Shown: piece by piece, positions 16,717 through 26,332 of the stretch | How positions within the stretch are numbered: position 1 is the stretch's first letter | How the letters are laid out: every line of letters begins with the position of its first letter | Assembly (NCBI RefSeq): GCF_002214545.1 | Contig: NZ_CP015105.1 | Span: 1,488,001-1,552,000 of the forward strand | DNA: 64,000 bases | Direction: 5' to 3' | Source of the DNA: Thermococcus thioreducens | Lineage (GTDB): Archaea > Methanobacteriota_B > Thermococci > Thermococcales > Thermococcaceae | Program-made: the position numbers and the translations under genes | Notes under the pieces: model-generated | Seen by the model: the letters and a program-made list of their open reading frames with translations, nothing else | Databases searched by the model: none | Told to the model about the DNA's origin: nothing

Positions 16717-17859
16717 TCAGCACTGCCTTTTCCGGGGTTCCTCCCCAAAGACCTCCCTGTAAATCTTCCTGAACTCCTCCCAGGAGCCCCTTATTACCGG
16801 ATGCTTTGGGATGAAGGGTATCTCGTCCTCCGGCAGGGTTGATAGCTCGAAGGTTCCGATTTTCTTGGCCATGCTCACGATTTCTTCCTTGTCAAGCCCA
16901 ACGAGCGGACGGTAAATCGGTAAATCGGTCGCCTGGCTGACTATGTACATGTTCTCAAGGGTCTGGCTGGCGACTTGGCCGAGAGAGTCTCCCATGACTA
17001 TTCCCTTTGCCCCAAACTCCCTCGCAATCCTGTCAGCGTTCCTCACCATCATGTACTTGCAGAAGACGCAGGTGTACTTCTCCTTCTTCATCTCGCGCAG
17101 CTTCTCGATGATTCTCTCGCGCTCCTTGGGCTTGACCACTATCAGCTCGCCCTTTCCGCCGTAGCCGTACTTCTTCAGCTGGGCCCAGATCTTCCTGACC
17201 TTTTCGAGGGTCTTCTCGCCCATGTAGATGTGGACGGGAATAACCTCAACGCCGCGCTTCATCATGAGGAAGGCGGCAACCGGCGAGTCTATGCCGCCGC
17301 TTAGCAAAGCCACCACCTTTCCCTGCGTCCCTATCGGCAGACCTCCCCAGGCGCGGATTTTATCAACGAAGACGTAAGCTTTGCCCTCCATCAGCTCAAC
17401 GCCGATCTCGATGTCGTACTCGTGCAGGTCAACTTCACTCTCCTCGTTCTCAAGGATGTATTCCCCGACCTTCGCCTGAACCTCGGGGCTCTTAAGGGGG
17501 AACTCCTTGGTGATTCTCCTCGCGGTGACCCTGAAGCGCGGCCTCTCAAGGCCCAGCTTACGCTTCTTCCTCCTGAAGAGCTTGAGGGCGGTTTTGTTTA
17601 TTTTCTCCATTTCGGCATCGACTTCCATTGCTGGCGAGAGGGAGACTATCCCGAAGACCCTCGTGAGGACTTCAACGGCTTCATTTGCCTTGTTAGTCCT
17701 GACGATGATCCTTCCATGCTTCGCCTCGACCTTCTTGAACCCGATCCCCTCGCTAACCAGAGCCTCACGGATGTTGTTCATGAGGATGTTCTCGAACCAT
17801 CTGCGAGTTTGCCTCGACTTCGTCCCTATCTCGCCGTATCTGACTATCACGACGTTCAT
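16717..17859 (-). CDS. thiI: tRNA 4-thiouridine synthase ThiI (THUMP plus PP-loop)
   Basis: This enzyme adenylates and thiolates U8 of tRNA. The 380-residue protein has an N-terminal ferredoxin-like/THUMP region (MNVVIVRYGEIGTKSRQTRRWFE, FGIVSLSPAMEV) and a PP-loop domain from ~170 with ALLSGGIDSPVAAFLM, C-X2-C in CVFCKYMMVRNADRIA and GDSLGQVASQTLENM. There is no rhodanese domain, as is normal in archaea. The position of E. coli Cys344 is Ile here (EDEIPFIPKHPV). ATG 17859 has GGTGA four bases upstream and is preferred over 17877. Next on the strand are DUF998 and the short paralogue. Confidence 0.92.
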   Translation of the reverse strand: MNVVIVRYGEIGTKSRQTRRWFENILMNNIREALVSEGIGFKKVEAKHGRIIVRTNKANEAVEVLTRVFGIVSLSPAMEVDAEMEKINKTALKLFRRKKRKLGLERPRFRVTARRITKEFPLKSPEVQAKVGEYILENEESEVDLHEYDIEIGVELMEGKAYVFVDKIRAWGGLPIGTQGKVVALLSGGIDSPVAAFLMMKRGVEVIPVHIYMGEKTLEKVRKIWAQLKKYGYGGKGELIVVKPKERERIIEKLREMKKEKYTCVFCKYMMVRNADRIAREFGAKGIVMGDSLGQVASQTLENMYIVSQATDLPIYRPLVGLDKEEIVSMAKKIGTFELSTLPEDEIPFIPKHPVIRGSWEEFRKIYREVFGEEPRKRQC

Positions 17860-17863
17860 GCTC

Positions 17864-18190
17864 TCACCCCAGCGCATGCGGGAACTTGATGACTATCTCC
17901 ACGTACTTCTGTATGACAACGTAGAGAACCACGGATATCAGGTAGGACGAGAGAAGTATGAGCTCGTTCATCTCGAATATGTGGGCCGCTATGGCCTTGG
18001 CCCTCGGCGTGGCGTCCACTATGGCGCGCATATACTTTCTCTTGAGCCAGTGGTTTGTCTGAATAGCCGCGACCAGAAGGAGAACCCCGACCAGGCCCCA
18101 CATCTTGCCCAAAGCGAGCATCAGGAACAGCGTTGAGGCAACTATTATCCAGCCACCGATGACGCCCAGCAGTATCACGAACTCTATCAT
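17864..18190 (-). CDS. small membrane protein, unknown
   Basis: A 108-residue protein with two hydrophobic segments at the N-terminus (MIEFVILLGVIGGWIIVASTLFLMLALGKMWGLVGVLLLV), a basic middle part (HWLKRKYMRAIVDATPRAKA) and another helix near the end (ILLSSYLISVVLYVVIQKYV). GGTGGGAGG precedes the ATG. It ends four bases before the thiI start, which suggests co-transcription. I recognise no family. Confidence 0.65.
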   Translation of the reverse strand: MIEFVILLGVIGGWIIVASTLFLMLALGKMWGLVGVLLLVAAIQTNHWLKRKYMRAIVDATPRAKAIAAHIFEMNELILLSSYLISVVLYVVIQKYVEIVIKFPHALG

Positions 18191-18231
18191 CCTCCCACCG
18201 GTTGAAGTTGAGGGGGAGGGAATAAAAACGT

Positions 18232-18840
18232 TTAGATGAACTTGCTGACCTCTTCGAAGGCCTTTTTCCTCTTCCTGGGTTTGGGCTCCCCACGCGGATA
18301 GCCTACGGGGATAACCCCAACTAAGTAGTAGTTCCCATCGAGTCCAGCCAGCTCTCTGACTTCCTCCTCTATCCCCGGGAAATTAGTAACGCCTATGTAA
18401 ACCGTCCCGAGGCCGAGCTCAACGGCCTTGAGCATAAGGTTCTGGATGGCCATCGCAGCGCTCTCGACGCTCCATATGAACTCCAGCTCGTCGAACTCCT
18501 TCCCCTGGAGGAACCTAACGCGCCGGTCAATGAAGACGGCTATGTATACAGGGGCCCTGAACATTCCCTCCCTGTATATTCTCTCCCTGAGCTTCTCTAT
18601 CTTCTCTTCGGGCAGATTCACGGCGCGGTAGTAGGCCTCCATGCCCTTTGCTATAAGGGTGTAAATCCTTTCTCTGGCTTCTTCGCTCTTAAAAACGACA
18701 AAGAGCCAGTTCTCCAGTCCGCTCGCAGTCGGGGCCCTCACCGCCGCCTCGATAAGTGCCCTGACCTGCTCCTCCGGAACCTCCCTCTCCGAAAAGTATC
18801 TGACCGAGGTTCTCCCGAATATCGCATCCCCGAGCTCCAC
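18232..18840 (-). CDS. nitroreductase family FMN-dependent oxidoreductase
   Basis: A 202-residue flavoprotein of the nitroreductase superfamily that uses NAD(P)H to reduce a substrate not given by the sequence. FMN-binding motifs are RTSVRYFSEREV near the start, AAVRAPTASGLENWLFVV, the central SAAMAIQNLMLKAVELGLGTVYIG and the C-terminal VGVIPVGYPRGEPKPRKRK, all in the expected order. The start is GTG 18840 with GGTGA upstream. It stands alone between a divergent gene and the small membrane protein gene. Confidence 0.88.
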   Translation of the reverse strand: MELGDAIFGRTSVRYFSEREVPEEQVRALIEAAVRAPTASGLENWLFVVFKSEEARERIYTLIAKGMEAYYRAVNLPEEKIEKLRERIYREGMFRAPVYIAVFIDRRVRFLQGKEFDELEFIWSVESAAMAIQNLMLKAVELGLGTVYIGVTNFPGIEEEVRELAGLDGNYYLVGVIPVGYPRGEPKPRKRKKAFEEVSKFI

Positions 18841-18934
18841 GTTATCACCCCTGAATCTTTCTCCCAGCCATTAATCAGCCTTTCCGAAACCAAAGGTTTA
18901 AGAGAATTCGGGAGTAAACCCAAGAGGTGAAAGC

Positions 18935-19648
18935 ATGTACGGATGGAGAGGCAGACTTGGACTTATAGTTCCCTCATCCAATACCACGATGGAAATAGAG
19001 CTTCATTTGGCCCTTCCGGAGGGAGTCTCGCTCCACACCGCGAGGGTTCCGCTTAGGAACGTCACCGAGGAGGAGCTCGTAAAGATGAACACCCTCTCCG
19101 TCGAGGCGGCCAGACTTCTGCGCGATGCTGGCGTTGAGATGATACTCTACGGCTGCACCAGCGGGTCGTTCATCGGGGGGAAGGATTACGAGAAGGAACT
19201 CGAATCCCGGATAGAGGAAGAGGTAAACGTCCCAGTCGTCAGCACCAGCACAGCTGTGGTAGAGGCCCTCAAGATGCTCGACGCCAGGGATATACTGGTT
19301 ATAACCCCCTACACCGACGAGATAAATGAACGTGAAAAGGAGTTCCTGGAGGCGAACGAGTTCAACGTCCTCGACATAAGGGGGCTGGGAATAGAGGACA
19401 ACACCCAGATTGGAAAACTCGAACCCTACGAGGCATATCGCCTCGCCAAGGCGAGCTTCATGGACGAGGCCGACGCTGTGTTCATCAGCTGTACCAACCT
19501 GAGGACATTCGAGATAATCGAGCCACTCGAAGAAGACCTCGGCATCCCCGTTGTTACAAGCAATCAAGCATCACTGTGGTTGGCCCTGCGCGAGATGGAC
19601 ATTATGGAACGAATCCCTTGGCTTGGGAGACTTTTCGCTGAGTTCTGA
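18935..19648 (+). CDS. maleate isomerase/Asp-Glu racemase superfamily protein
   Basis: A 237-residue protein like maleate cis-trans isomerase and arylmalonate decarboxylase. The two half-sites each carry a Cys: GCTSGSFIGG near residue 70 and ISCTNLRTFEI near residue 190. The N-terminal GLIVPSSNTTMEIE is the typical substrate loop. Members use the Cys pair for proton transfer or covalent catalysis on dicarboxylates; the real substrate is not known. A good promoter (CGAAACC and GGTTTAAG near 18890) and AGAGGTGA before the ATG support the start. Confidence 0.85.
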   Translation: MYGWRGRLGLIVPSSNTTMEIELHLALPEGVSLHTARVPLRNVTEEELVKMNTLSVEAARLLRDAGVEMILYGCTSGSFIGGKDYEKELESRIEEEVNVPVVSTSTAVVEALKMLDARDILVITPYTDEINEREKEFLEANEFNVLDIRGLGIEDNTQIGKLEPYEAYRLAKASFMDEADAVFISCTNLRTFEIIEPLEEDLGIPVVTSNQASLWLALREMDIMERIPWLGRLFAEF

Positions 19649-19716
19649 GCCTTTAACATTTTCTTGCCAACCTTTCCGAAATCCTTTTAAGAATTCACCC
19701 GCATTTTCTACAAGTT

Positions 19717-19733
19717 AGTCACTGAGGGTGATA
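19717..19733. promoter_or_regulatory. TGM-like operator AGTCAC-N5-GTGATA in the pfkC leader
   Basis: The Thermococcales glycolytic motif is TATCAC-N5-GTGATA and is bound by TrmBL1/Tgr. Here 10 of 12 bases match with the exact spacing. It lies about 30 bases downstream of the TATA box CTTTTAAG (near 19687), overlapping the leader and ribosome site. Motifs downstream of TATA are known to repress glycolytic genes when sugar is absent. Confidence 0.55.
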
Positions 19734-19736
19734 CAA

Positions 19737-21116
19737 ATGGGGCTCCTCGATGAGGCTAGGGGGATTTCAGTATACACCGCCTACAACACGAACGTAGACG
19801 CGATAACCTTTCTGAACGGGGAGATAGTGCAGAGACTCATAAAGGAGTTCGGGGCCGGAGCTGTCAGAAAACGGATGGACGACTACCCGAGGGAGATAAA
19901 CGAGCCCCTGGACTTTGTCGCGAGGCTGGTTCATGCCCTCAAGACTGGCAAGCCCATGGCGGTGCCCCTCGTCAACGAGGAGCTCCACACATGGTTCGAT
20001 TCCCACTTCAAATACGACGTTGAGAGAATGGGCGGCCAGGCAGGAATCATAGCCAACTTACTCGCGAACCTTGATTTCAGGCGGGTGATAGTCTACACCC
20101 CCCACCTTGCCAAAAAGCAGGCCGAGATGTTCGTGGAGGGGCCCAACCTCTTCTACCCCCTCATCGAGGACGGCAGGTTAACCTTCAAACATCCCCGCGA
20201 GGCTTACCGTGAGAACGACCCGATAAAGGTGAACCGCATCTTTGAGTTCCGCGCTGGAACGACGTTCAAGCTCGGGGACGAGACGATAAGGGTTCCCTTC
20301 TCGGGCAGGTTCATCGTCTCAGCGAGGTTTGAGAGCATAAGGATTTACACCGAACCCGAGCTGAAGCGGTTCTTACCCGAGATCGGCCTCCAGGTTGATG
20401 GGGCCATTCTCTCAGGCTACCAGGGGATAAAGCTCCGCTATTCTGACGGAAAAGACGCCAATCACTACTTGCGGGAGGCCAAAAAGGACATACTCCTGCT
20501 CAAGCGCGAGAAGGACGTCAGGGTTCACCTGGAGTTCGCTTCAATACAGAACCGCGAGCTCAGGAAGAAGGTCATCTACAACCTCTTCCCGCTCGTTGAC
20601 AGCGTGGGAATGGACGAGGCGGAGATAGCCCACGTCCTCAACGCCCTCGGCTACTCCAAGCTCGCGGAGAGGATATTCACCTACAACCGCATAGAGGACA
20701 CCGTCCTGGGCGGCAAAATCCTCGTTGACGAGATGAACCTAGAGGTGCTCCAGATTCACACGATTTACTACATCATGTACATCACACACTCGGACAACCC
20801 GCTGAGCGAGGACGAGCTGAGGAGCAGTCTTGAGCTCGCAACGACCCTCGCCGCGGCGAGGGCTTCCCTCGGGGACATAAAGAGCCCGGAAGATGTAAAA
20901 GTCGGCATGAAGGTTCCGTACAACGAGTACGGCGAGTTCGTGAAGCTCCGTTTCGAAGAGGCGAAGAGGCGCTTGAGAACCAGGGAGTACAAGATAGTCA
21001 TAATACCAACGAGGCTCGTCAAAAACCCCGTCTCGACGGTCGGCCTCGGCGATACCATCTCCGCAGGGGCCTTCACGAGCTACCTGGCGATGCTGAGGAA
21101 GAAGGGCGCGTTGTGA
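19737..21116 (+). CDS. pfkC: ADP-dependent phosphofructokinase
   Basis: This enzyme phosphorylates fructose 6-phosphate with ADP as donor in the modified Embden-Meyerhof pathway of Thermococcales. The 459-residue protein has the ribokinase-like core with the catalytic GLGDTISAGAF near the C-terminus. The family landmarks YTAYNTNVDAITFLN, INEPLDFVARLVHALKTGKP, GGQAGIIANLL and VDSVGMDEAEIAHVL are all present. The length agrees with known PfkC (about 450-460). ATG 19737 has GGTGA five bases upstream. The BRE/TATA is CGAAATCCTTTTAAG. Glucokinase is the close alternative, but the whole pattern fits PfkC. Confidence 0.95.
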   Translation: MGLLDEARGISVYTAYNTNVDAITFLNGEIVQRLIKEFGAGAVRKRMDDYPREINEPLDFVARLVHALKTGKPMAVPLVNEELHTWFDSHFKYDVERMGGQAGIIANLLANLDFRRVIVYTPHLAKKQAEMFVEGPNLFYPLIEDGRLTFKHPREAYRENDPIKVNRIFEFRAGTTFKLGDETIRVPFSGRFIVSARFESIRIYTEPELKRFLPEIGLQVDGAILSGYQGIKLRYSDGKDANHYLREAKKDILLLKREKDVRVHLEFASIQNRELRKKVIYNLFPLVDSVGMDEAEIAHVLNALGYSKLAERIFTYNRIEDTVLGGKILVDEMNLEVLQIHTIYYIMYITHSDNPLSEDELRSSLELATTLAAARASLGDIKSPEDVKVGMKVPYNEYGEFVKLRFEEAKRRLRTREYKIVIIPTRLVKNPVSTVGLGDTISAGAFTSYLAMLRKKGAL

Positions 21117-21144
21117 TTTTCCTCCTTATTCTCATTAAACCGGA

Positions 21145-21987
21145 CTATTTCATCAGCCCCTCTATCAGCCTCGCCTTCTCCTGGGCCTTCCTGAGGTGCT
21201 CGACGGTGACTTTGGTGTAAATCTGCGTCGTTGAGAGGTTCGAGTGGCCGAGCAGTTCCTGGATGGCCCTTATGTCGACGCCGTTTTCGAGCATGTGAGT
21301 CGCGAAGCTGTGGCGGAGCATGTGGGGCGTGACCTTGACCCCGGCCTTCTGCCCGTATCTTCTGAGGAGATACCAGACAGTCTTGGGTGATATCCTGTCC
21401 TTTTCCCTGCGCCCTTCCTCAACGATAAGGTACTCGCTGGAGTCTGTCCTCATCTCAAGGTAGGACTTTATCGCTTCCATCAGAAAGCCTGGAACCGGAA
21501 CAACCCTGTCCTTTGCACCCTTACCCCCGCGGACGATTATGAGAGAGCGCTCAAAGTCCACATCACTTTTTTTCAGGTTGCACAGCTCGCTTACCCTAAG
21601 GCCAGCACCGTAGAGCAGGAGAAATATCAGCCTGTCGCGCCTTCTCGTCGGGGGTATCACGGAGAGCAGCTTTCTGACTTCCTCGCGGGTTAGGGCCTTC
21701 GGCAGACTCCTGGGGACCTTTGGGGGCTTAAGCTTCTCGGCCTCCTCTTCAGCCCCCTCAAAACGGAAGTAGGAGCGAAGTGCCTGAACGACCAGGTTCA
21801 AGCTCCTGTTGGAGTAGCCCTCCTTTCTAAGCCTCGCGAGAAAGCGGAGGGCGGAACGGGAGTTGAGCTCTCCGCCCCACTCAAGGTATCTGCGCACATA
21901 GTAGGAGTACATCCTAATCGTGTTCGGGCTCTTTCCTTCTAGGTCAAGGTACGTCTCATATTCATCCAGGGTCTCATTGAGGTCCAT
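21145..21987 (-). CDS. xerA: tyrosine recombinase XerA
   Basis: A 280-residue tyrosine recombinase that resolves chromosome dimers at dif in archaea. The SAM-like N-terminal DNA-binding domain spans ~1-90. The catalytic set is complete: Arg131 (GAGLRVSEL), Lys156 (GGKGAKDR), His222 and Arg225 ([13 protein letters not shown]), His248 ([11 protein letters not shown]) and Tyr257 (QIYTKV). The length and lack of flanking attachment sites favour the housekeeping XerA over a viral integrase. The start is ATG 21987, one base after the stop of the Toprim/coiled-coil gene, so the two are co-transcribed. Confidence 0.93.
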   Translation of the reverse strand: MDLNETLDEYETYLDLEGKSPNTIRMYSYYVRRYLEWGGELNSRSALRFLARLRKEGYSNRSLNLVVQALRSYFRFEGAEEEAEKLKPPKVPRSLPKALTREEVRKLLSVIPPTRRRDRLIFLLLYGAGLRVSELCNLKKSDVDFERSLIIVRGGKGAKDRVVPVPGFLMEAIKSYLEMRTDSSEYLIVEEGRREKDRISPKTVWYLLRRYGQKAGVKVTPHMLRHSFATHMLENGVDIRAIQELLGHSNLSTTQIYTKVTVEHLRKAQEKARLIEGLMK

Positions 21988-21988
21988 A

Positions 21989-22888
21989 TCACAGCCCCTT
22001 CAGGAGTCCCTCGATGTCGTCGGGCTTTACCTCGGCGTTCTCAACGACTTCCGGCCCGCTCCGGGATTCGGGCTCCGGGGGCTTCGGCGGTTCTTCGGCC
22101 GGAGGCCTGGGCGGTTTGGGGGGCTCCTCTTTTATTGTCATGCTGAGGTAAACCGTCCTGAGCAGTTCGTCCACGAGAGCCCTGTCCTCGGCGAAGATGT
22201 AGCCCTGTCCGACTATCACTCTGCCCGCCAGGCCGAGCTTCTCGACGGCCTTTCCGATGTACGCCTCGTCCGGAACCGGCTCCGCCGGGAAGAGCGACTT
22301 CCAAGCCTCGTCAATGCGGTATATGTTCTTGGAGCTCTCAAGGAGTGCCTTAAGCCCCTCGTTCTCCTCTTTGAGTTTTTCGTTTTCTTCTTTCAGCTTC
22401 GCGTAGGCCTTCGCGACCGCCTCGTACTCCTCCTTGAGTTTTCTGTACTCCTCACCAAGGCCGTCATAGCGGCCCTTGAGGTCGAGGAGCTGGTTCCTGA
22501 GCGCCATGTACTCAGGGAGTATTTGAAGGCTCTTGAGGCCGGCGCGGACGAGGGTGTTCTTGAGCTCCTTCCTGACGAGCTCAACGTCAACGTGCTCCAG
22601 ATCGTGGCCGAGGGGGAGCTTCATCCTTTCAACGTGGCCGACCATCTCCCCCAGTTCGCTGAAGAGCCTCTCCGCCAGGTCTCTACCAACTCTGTCCGCG
22701 TCAGTCGCTATGATGAGAAGGTCCGCCCCGGCAGCTGCGCTCTTAGCTATCTCGACGTTCGTTGTCGGGATTATGGAGGAGATCGTTATGTTGTATTCGC
22801 TCCCCAAAGCGAGGCCCTGAAGGGCTTTGCTTACGACCTCCACATCGCTCGCCCCCTCAACCAGAATTCTAACATCGACTATGGCCAT
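21989..22888 (-). CDS. Toprim domain protein with central coiled coil
   Basis: A 299-residue protein. Residues ~1-115 are a Toprim fold with the acidic Glu of [14 protein letters not shown] and the D-X-D pair of [14 protein letters not shown], residues that hold Mg2+ in topoisomerases, primases and OLD nucleases. Residues ~125-185 are a strong coiled coil ([26 protein letters not shown]). A further domain (~190-260) and a Pro/Glu-rich tail ([20 protein letters not shown]) follow. ATG 22888 has GGTGG upstream. The gene lies directly before xerA, which suggests a role in chromosome processing; the exact activity is unknown. Confidence 0.75.
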   Translation of the reverse strand: MAIVDVRILVEGASDVEVVSKALQGLALGSEYNITISSIIPTTNVEIAKSAAAGADLLIIATDADRVGRDLAERLFSELGEMVGHVERMKLPLGHDLEHVDVELVRKELKNTLVRAGLKSLQILPEYMALRNQLLDLKGRYDGLGEEYRKLKEEYEAVAKAYAKLKEENEKLKEENEGLKALLESSKNIYRIDEAWKSLFPAEPVPDEAYIGKAVEKLGLAGRVIVGQGYIFAEDRALVDELLRTVYLSMTIKEEPPKPPRPPAEEPPKPPEPESRSGPEVVENAEVKPDDIEGLLKGL

Positions 22889-22995
22889 TCGCACCACCTA
22901 ATTCTCTCTCCAGCTCGGGGTTTAAAACGCTTCCGCGTTGGAGAAACTCAGTGGGCATAAAACCGCATCCGATACAAGATGCAGAGCGTCAGGGG

Positions 22996-23703
22996 TTAAA
23001 GCTCAATCTCAAGGCTGGGCCTATCTAGGACGACCTTCCCGTCAGGAAGGAGGAACAGACTGAGCGCGTGGATTTCGACTCCCGCTCCTCTGGCCTCCTT
23101 CAAAAGCCTCACTATCTCGGGGTCGCCCCTTTCGTAAGGCCTAAATTTCTCAACGCCTGGTAAGGCACCTACAAAGAAAATCATCGCCCTTTCCCCGTTT
23201 TTTGATAGCTCTATCAGCTCTCTAATGTGCCTCTGCCCTCTCAGCGATGGACAGTCCGGGTACATTGCGTACTCACCTTTCTCTCCTCCCCTAAGAACGG
23301 CGCTCTTCATCTCAGCGTAGATTTCTCCCGAGGGGCATTCAAAGAGATAATCGAGGCGCGAGTTGCCGACCGTGATTTCCTTCCGTTTTATCCTGCACCC
23401 CCTGAGCCAGGGGATTAGGTTAAGCTCCAAAGCCCTCTCGAAGGCTTTAGCTTGAGTTCTTGTGTCTATTATCGCCCCTTTCCCTCCCAAGTCCTCGAAG
23501 GCAATAAGGATAAAATCGGTCTTTCCACCGCTCTTAGGGATGCAGAAGACCCTACTCCCGGGAATCATGAACTCCTCTAATCTACCTGTGTTGGTTACCA
23601 AAGCCCTCCTAACATTTCCGTCAACTTCAACCAGAGCCACGAAGCGGTTGAGCCTTTTAAGGAAGGTGCAGGGAACTACGTTGAGCTTGAGCAGAGCCTG
23701 CAT
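22996..23703 (-). CDS. sfsA: SfsA family protein
   Basis: A 235-residue homologue of the sugar fermentation stimulation protein. The N-terminal OB-like part (FLKRLNRFVALVEVDGNVRRALVTNTGRLEEF) precedes a PD-(D/E)XK-like core with RLDYLFECPSGEIYAEMKSAVLR and then YPDCPSLRGQRHIRELIELSKNG. The Asp, Glu and Lys of the core are those expected for a nuclease fold, but the in vivo role is unsettled; DNA or RNA binding is known for some members. The gene stands alone. Confidence 0.92.
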   Translation of the reverse strand: MQALLKLNVVPCTFLKRLNRFVALVEVDGNVRRALVTNTGRLEEFMIPGSRVFCIPKSGGKTDFILIAFEDLGGKGAIIDTRTQAKAFERALELNLIPWLRGCRIKRKEITVGNSRLDYLFECPSGEIYAEMKSAVLRGGEKGEYAMYPDCPSLRGQRHIRELIELSKNGERAMIFFVGALPGVEKFRPYERGDPEIVRLLKEARGAGVEIHALSLFLLPDGKVVLDRPSLEIEL

Positions 23704-23765
23704 GGTCTAATCTCGGGACACAGGGATATAAGCTTTTGGAACCCAAAAAACTCTCGAAAACTTTA

Positions 23766-23782
23766 TATCCTGTTACAGGATA
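23766..23782. promoter_or_regulatory. inverted repeat TATCCTG-TTA-CAGGATA at the ATPase promoter
   Basis: A perfect seven-base inverted repeat with a three-base spacer overlaps the TATA box (TTTATAT, 23762-23768) of the gene at 23802. Protein bound here would exclude TBP, so it is a candidate repressor site. The regulator is unknown; no HTH gene adjoins. Confidence 0.5.
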
Positions 23783-23801
23783 ATCCAGTTGGTGGATATA
23801 A

Positions 23802-25157
23802 ATGAGGTTTTACAACAGAGAGCGCGAGATGGAATCCCTCCGGAAGGCACTCGAACTGTCCCGCTCCCGGCTCGTGGTGGTGACCATAACCGGACGCCGG
23901 CGCGTTGGCAAGACAAGGCTGGTGAGGGAGTTTTTTGAAAGGGAGGGCGTTGATTATCTTGACTTCTTTATCCCAGTCAAAAGCGAAAAGCTCATCTTAG
24001 AGGACTTTTCCAGGGAGATTAGGATAAAGCTAGGGTACTCCCCTAGGTTCGGAACCTTCTCGGAGATGTTTGAATACCTGGAGGTAGCCAACGTCGGAAC
24101 AATTTTCTTTGACGAGTTCCAGAACGTTCTCCGGGTAAATCCAGCTATAGTCTTTGACCTTCAGCGTTTTATAGATAGAAATCGGGATAAGCCGCTCCTC
24201 ATAATACTGTCAGGTTCATATCTTGGGATGATGCGGAAACTGCTTATGTCCAGGAAGGCCCCCCTCTACGGCAGAAGCACTATCTTCATAGGGCTACAGC
24301 CTCTGCGTCCAAAATGGGTTTTCACGATGCTCGATGACCTTGGAATCAATGAGCCCACCCAGCAGGTTGAGTTTTACGGTATTTTCGGTGGGATTCCCAA
24401 ATATTACGAACTCATGGAAGTGTTCGAGGCTGATAACCCGCTGGACTTCATTACAGATGCGATTAAGTACTCCACAATCCTCTCGGCAGAGGGAGAAGGA
24501 CTTCTCATGGACGAGTTTGGTAAGGCGTACAGAACCTACTTCTCCATCCTTGATGCGATAGCCTCCGGGAAAAACAGGCTCGTTGAGATTGCCAACGCCG
24601 TCGGGATGAAACCTGGAAGCATAACAAAGTACCTCGAAGCATTAGAGGATTACTATGGGATAATAACCCGTGAAAGGCCCCTCCTCGGTGGCAGACGTTC
24701 GAGGTATGTAATCAGCGACTATTTCCTGAACTTCTGGTTCAGCATGATAGAACCCAACCGCAGGCACATTGAAGCCGGGGATTTTGAGACCCTTAGAAAG
24801 AACCTCAGGAGGAAGTTTCCAGAGTTCTTTGGAAGGGTCTTTGAGAGGGTGATGCTTGACCTACTTCACGACCTAAACGGGAAGCTCATTACCTTCGATA
24901 ACATTGGGCCCCAGTGGGGGAGAAACTACGAGGTAGACCTGGTTGCGGTTAATAGGGAAGAGAACACCGCCACATTTATAGAGGCGAAGTGGAAGACCAA
25001 CGTCGATGGTCCAAGAGAAATCGGCAGGCTTATTGCAAAGGCCCGGAACGTCCCGTGGGGTGGGGAAAAGCGCTACCTTCTCATAGCGAGGGACTTCCGG
25101 AAGGAGTGTGCTGACTGTATCACGATTGGTGAAGTTCTGGAGCACCTAAAACCTTAA
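23802..25157 (+). CDS. archaeal ATPase with C-terminal DUF234 (AAA/STAND type)
   Basis: A 451-residue ATPase. Walker A is GRRRVGKTRLVREFF near residues 28-42, and Walker B is GTIFFDEFQN. The middle has a winged-helix segment (LVEIANAVGMKPGSITKYLEAL). The C-terminal ~110 residues are a DUF234 nuclease-like fold with VDLVAVNREENTATFIEAKWK, whose Asp, Glu, Lys pattern resembles PD-(D/E)XK enzymes. This family is plentiful in archaea, often near mobile DNA; its role is unknown and defence or repair are possible. The ATG follows GGTGG. Confidence 0.88.
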   Translation: MRFYNREREMESLRKALELSRSRLVVVTITGRRRVGKTRLVREFFEREGVDYLDFFIPVKSEKLILEDFSREIRIKLGYSPRFGTFSEMFEYLEVANVGTIFFDEFQNVLRVNPAIVFDLQRFIDRNRDKPLLIILSGSYLGMMRKLLMSRKAPLYGRSTIFIGLQPLRPKWVFTMLDDLGINEPTQQVEFYGIFGGIPKYYELMEVFEADNPLDFITDAIKYSTILSAEGEGLLMDEFGKAYRTYFSILDAIASGKNRLVEIANAVGMKPGSITKYLEALEDYYGIITRERPLLGGRRSRYVISDYFLNFWFSMIEPNRRHIEAGDFETLRKNLRRKFPEFFGRVFERVMLDLLHDLNGKLITFDNIGPQWGRNYEVDLVAVNREENTATFIEAKWKTNVDGPREIGRLIAKARNVPWGGEKRYLLIARDFRKECADCITIGEVLEHLKP

Positions 25158-25172
25158 ATATCCAGGCCATGA

Positions 25173-26255
<1,083 letters not shown>

Positions 26256-26332
26256 TTCTCCCCTTTTCTTCCGCCAAATTTAAAAACCAGTTCGAGTATT
26301 CCAGGAGGGACGAGTGCACAAGGGTGCCCCTC

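Noticed and set aside
23788-23805. TTGGTGGATATAAATG as a dif half-site
   Set aside because: It is the ribosome site and start of the ATPase gene; no second arm.
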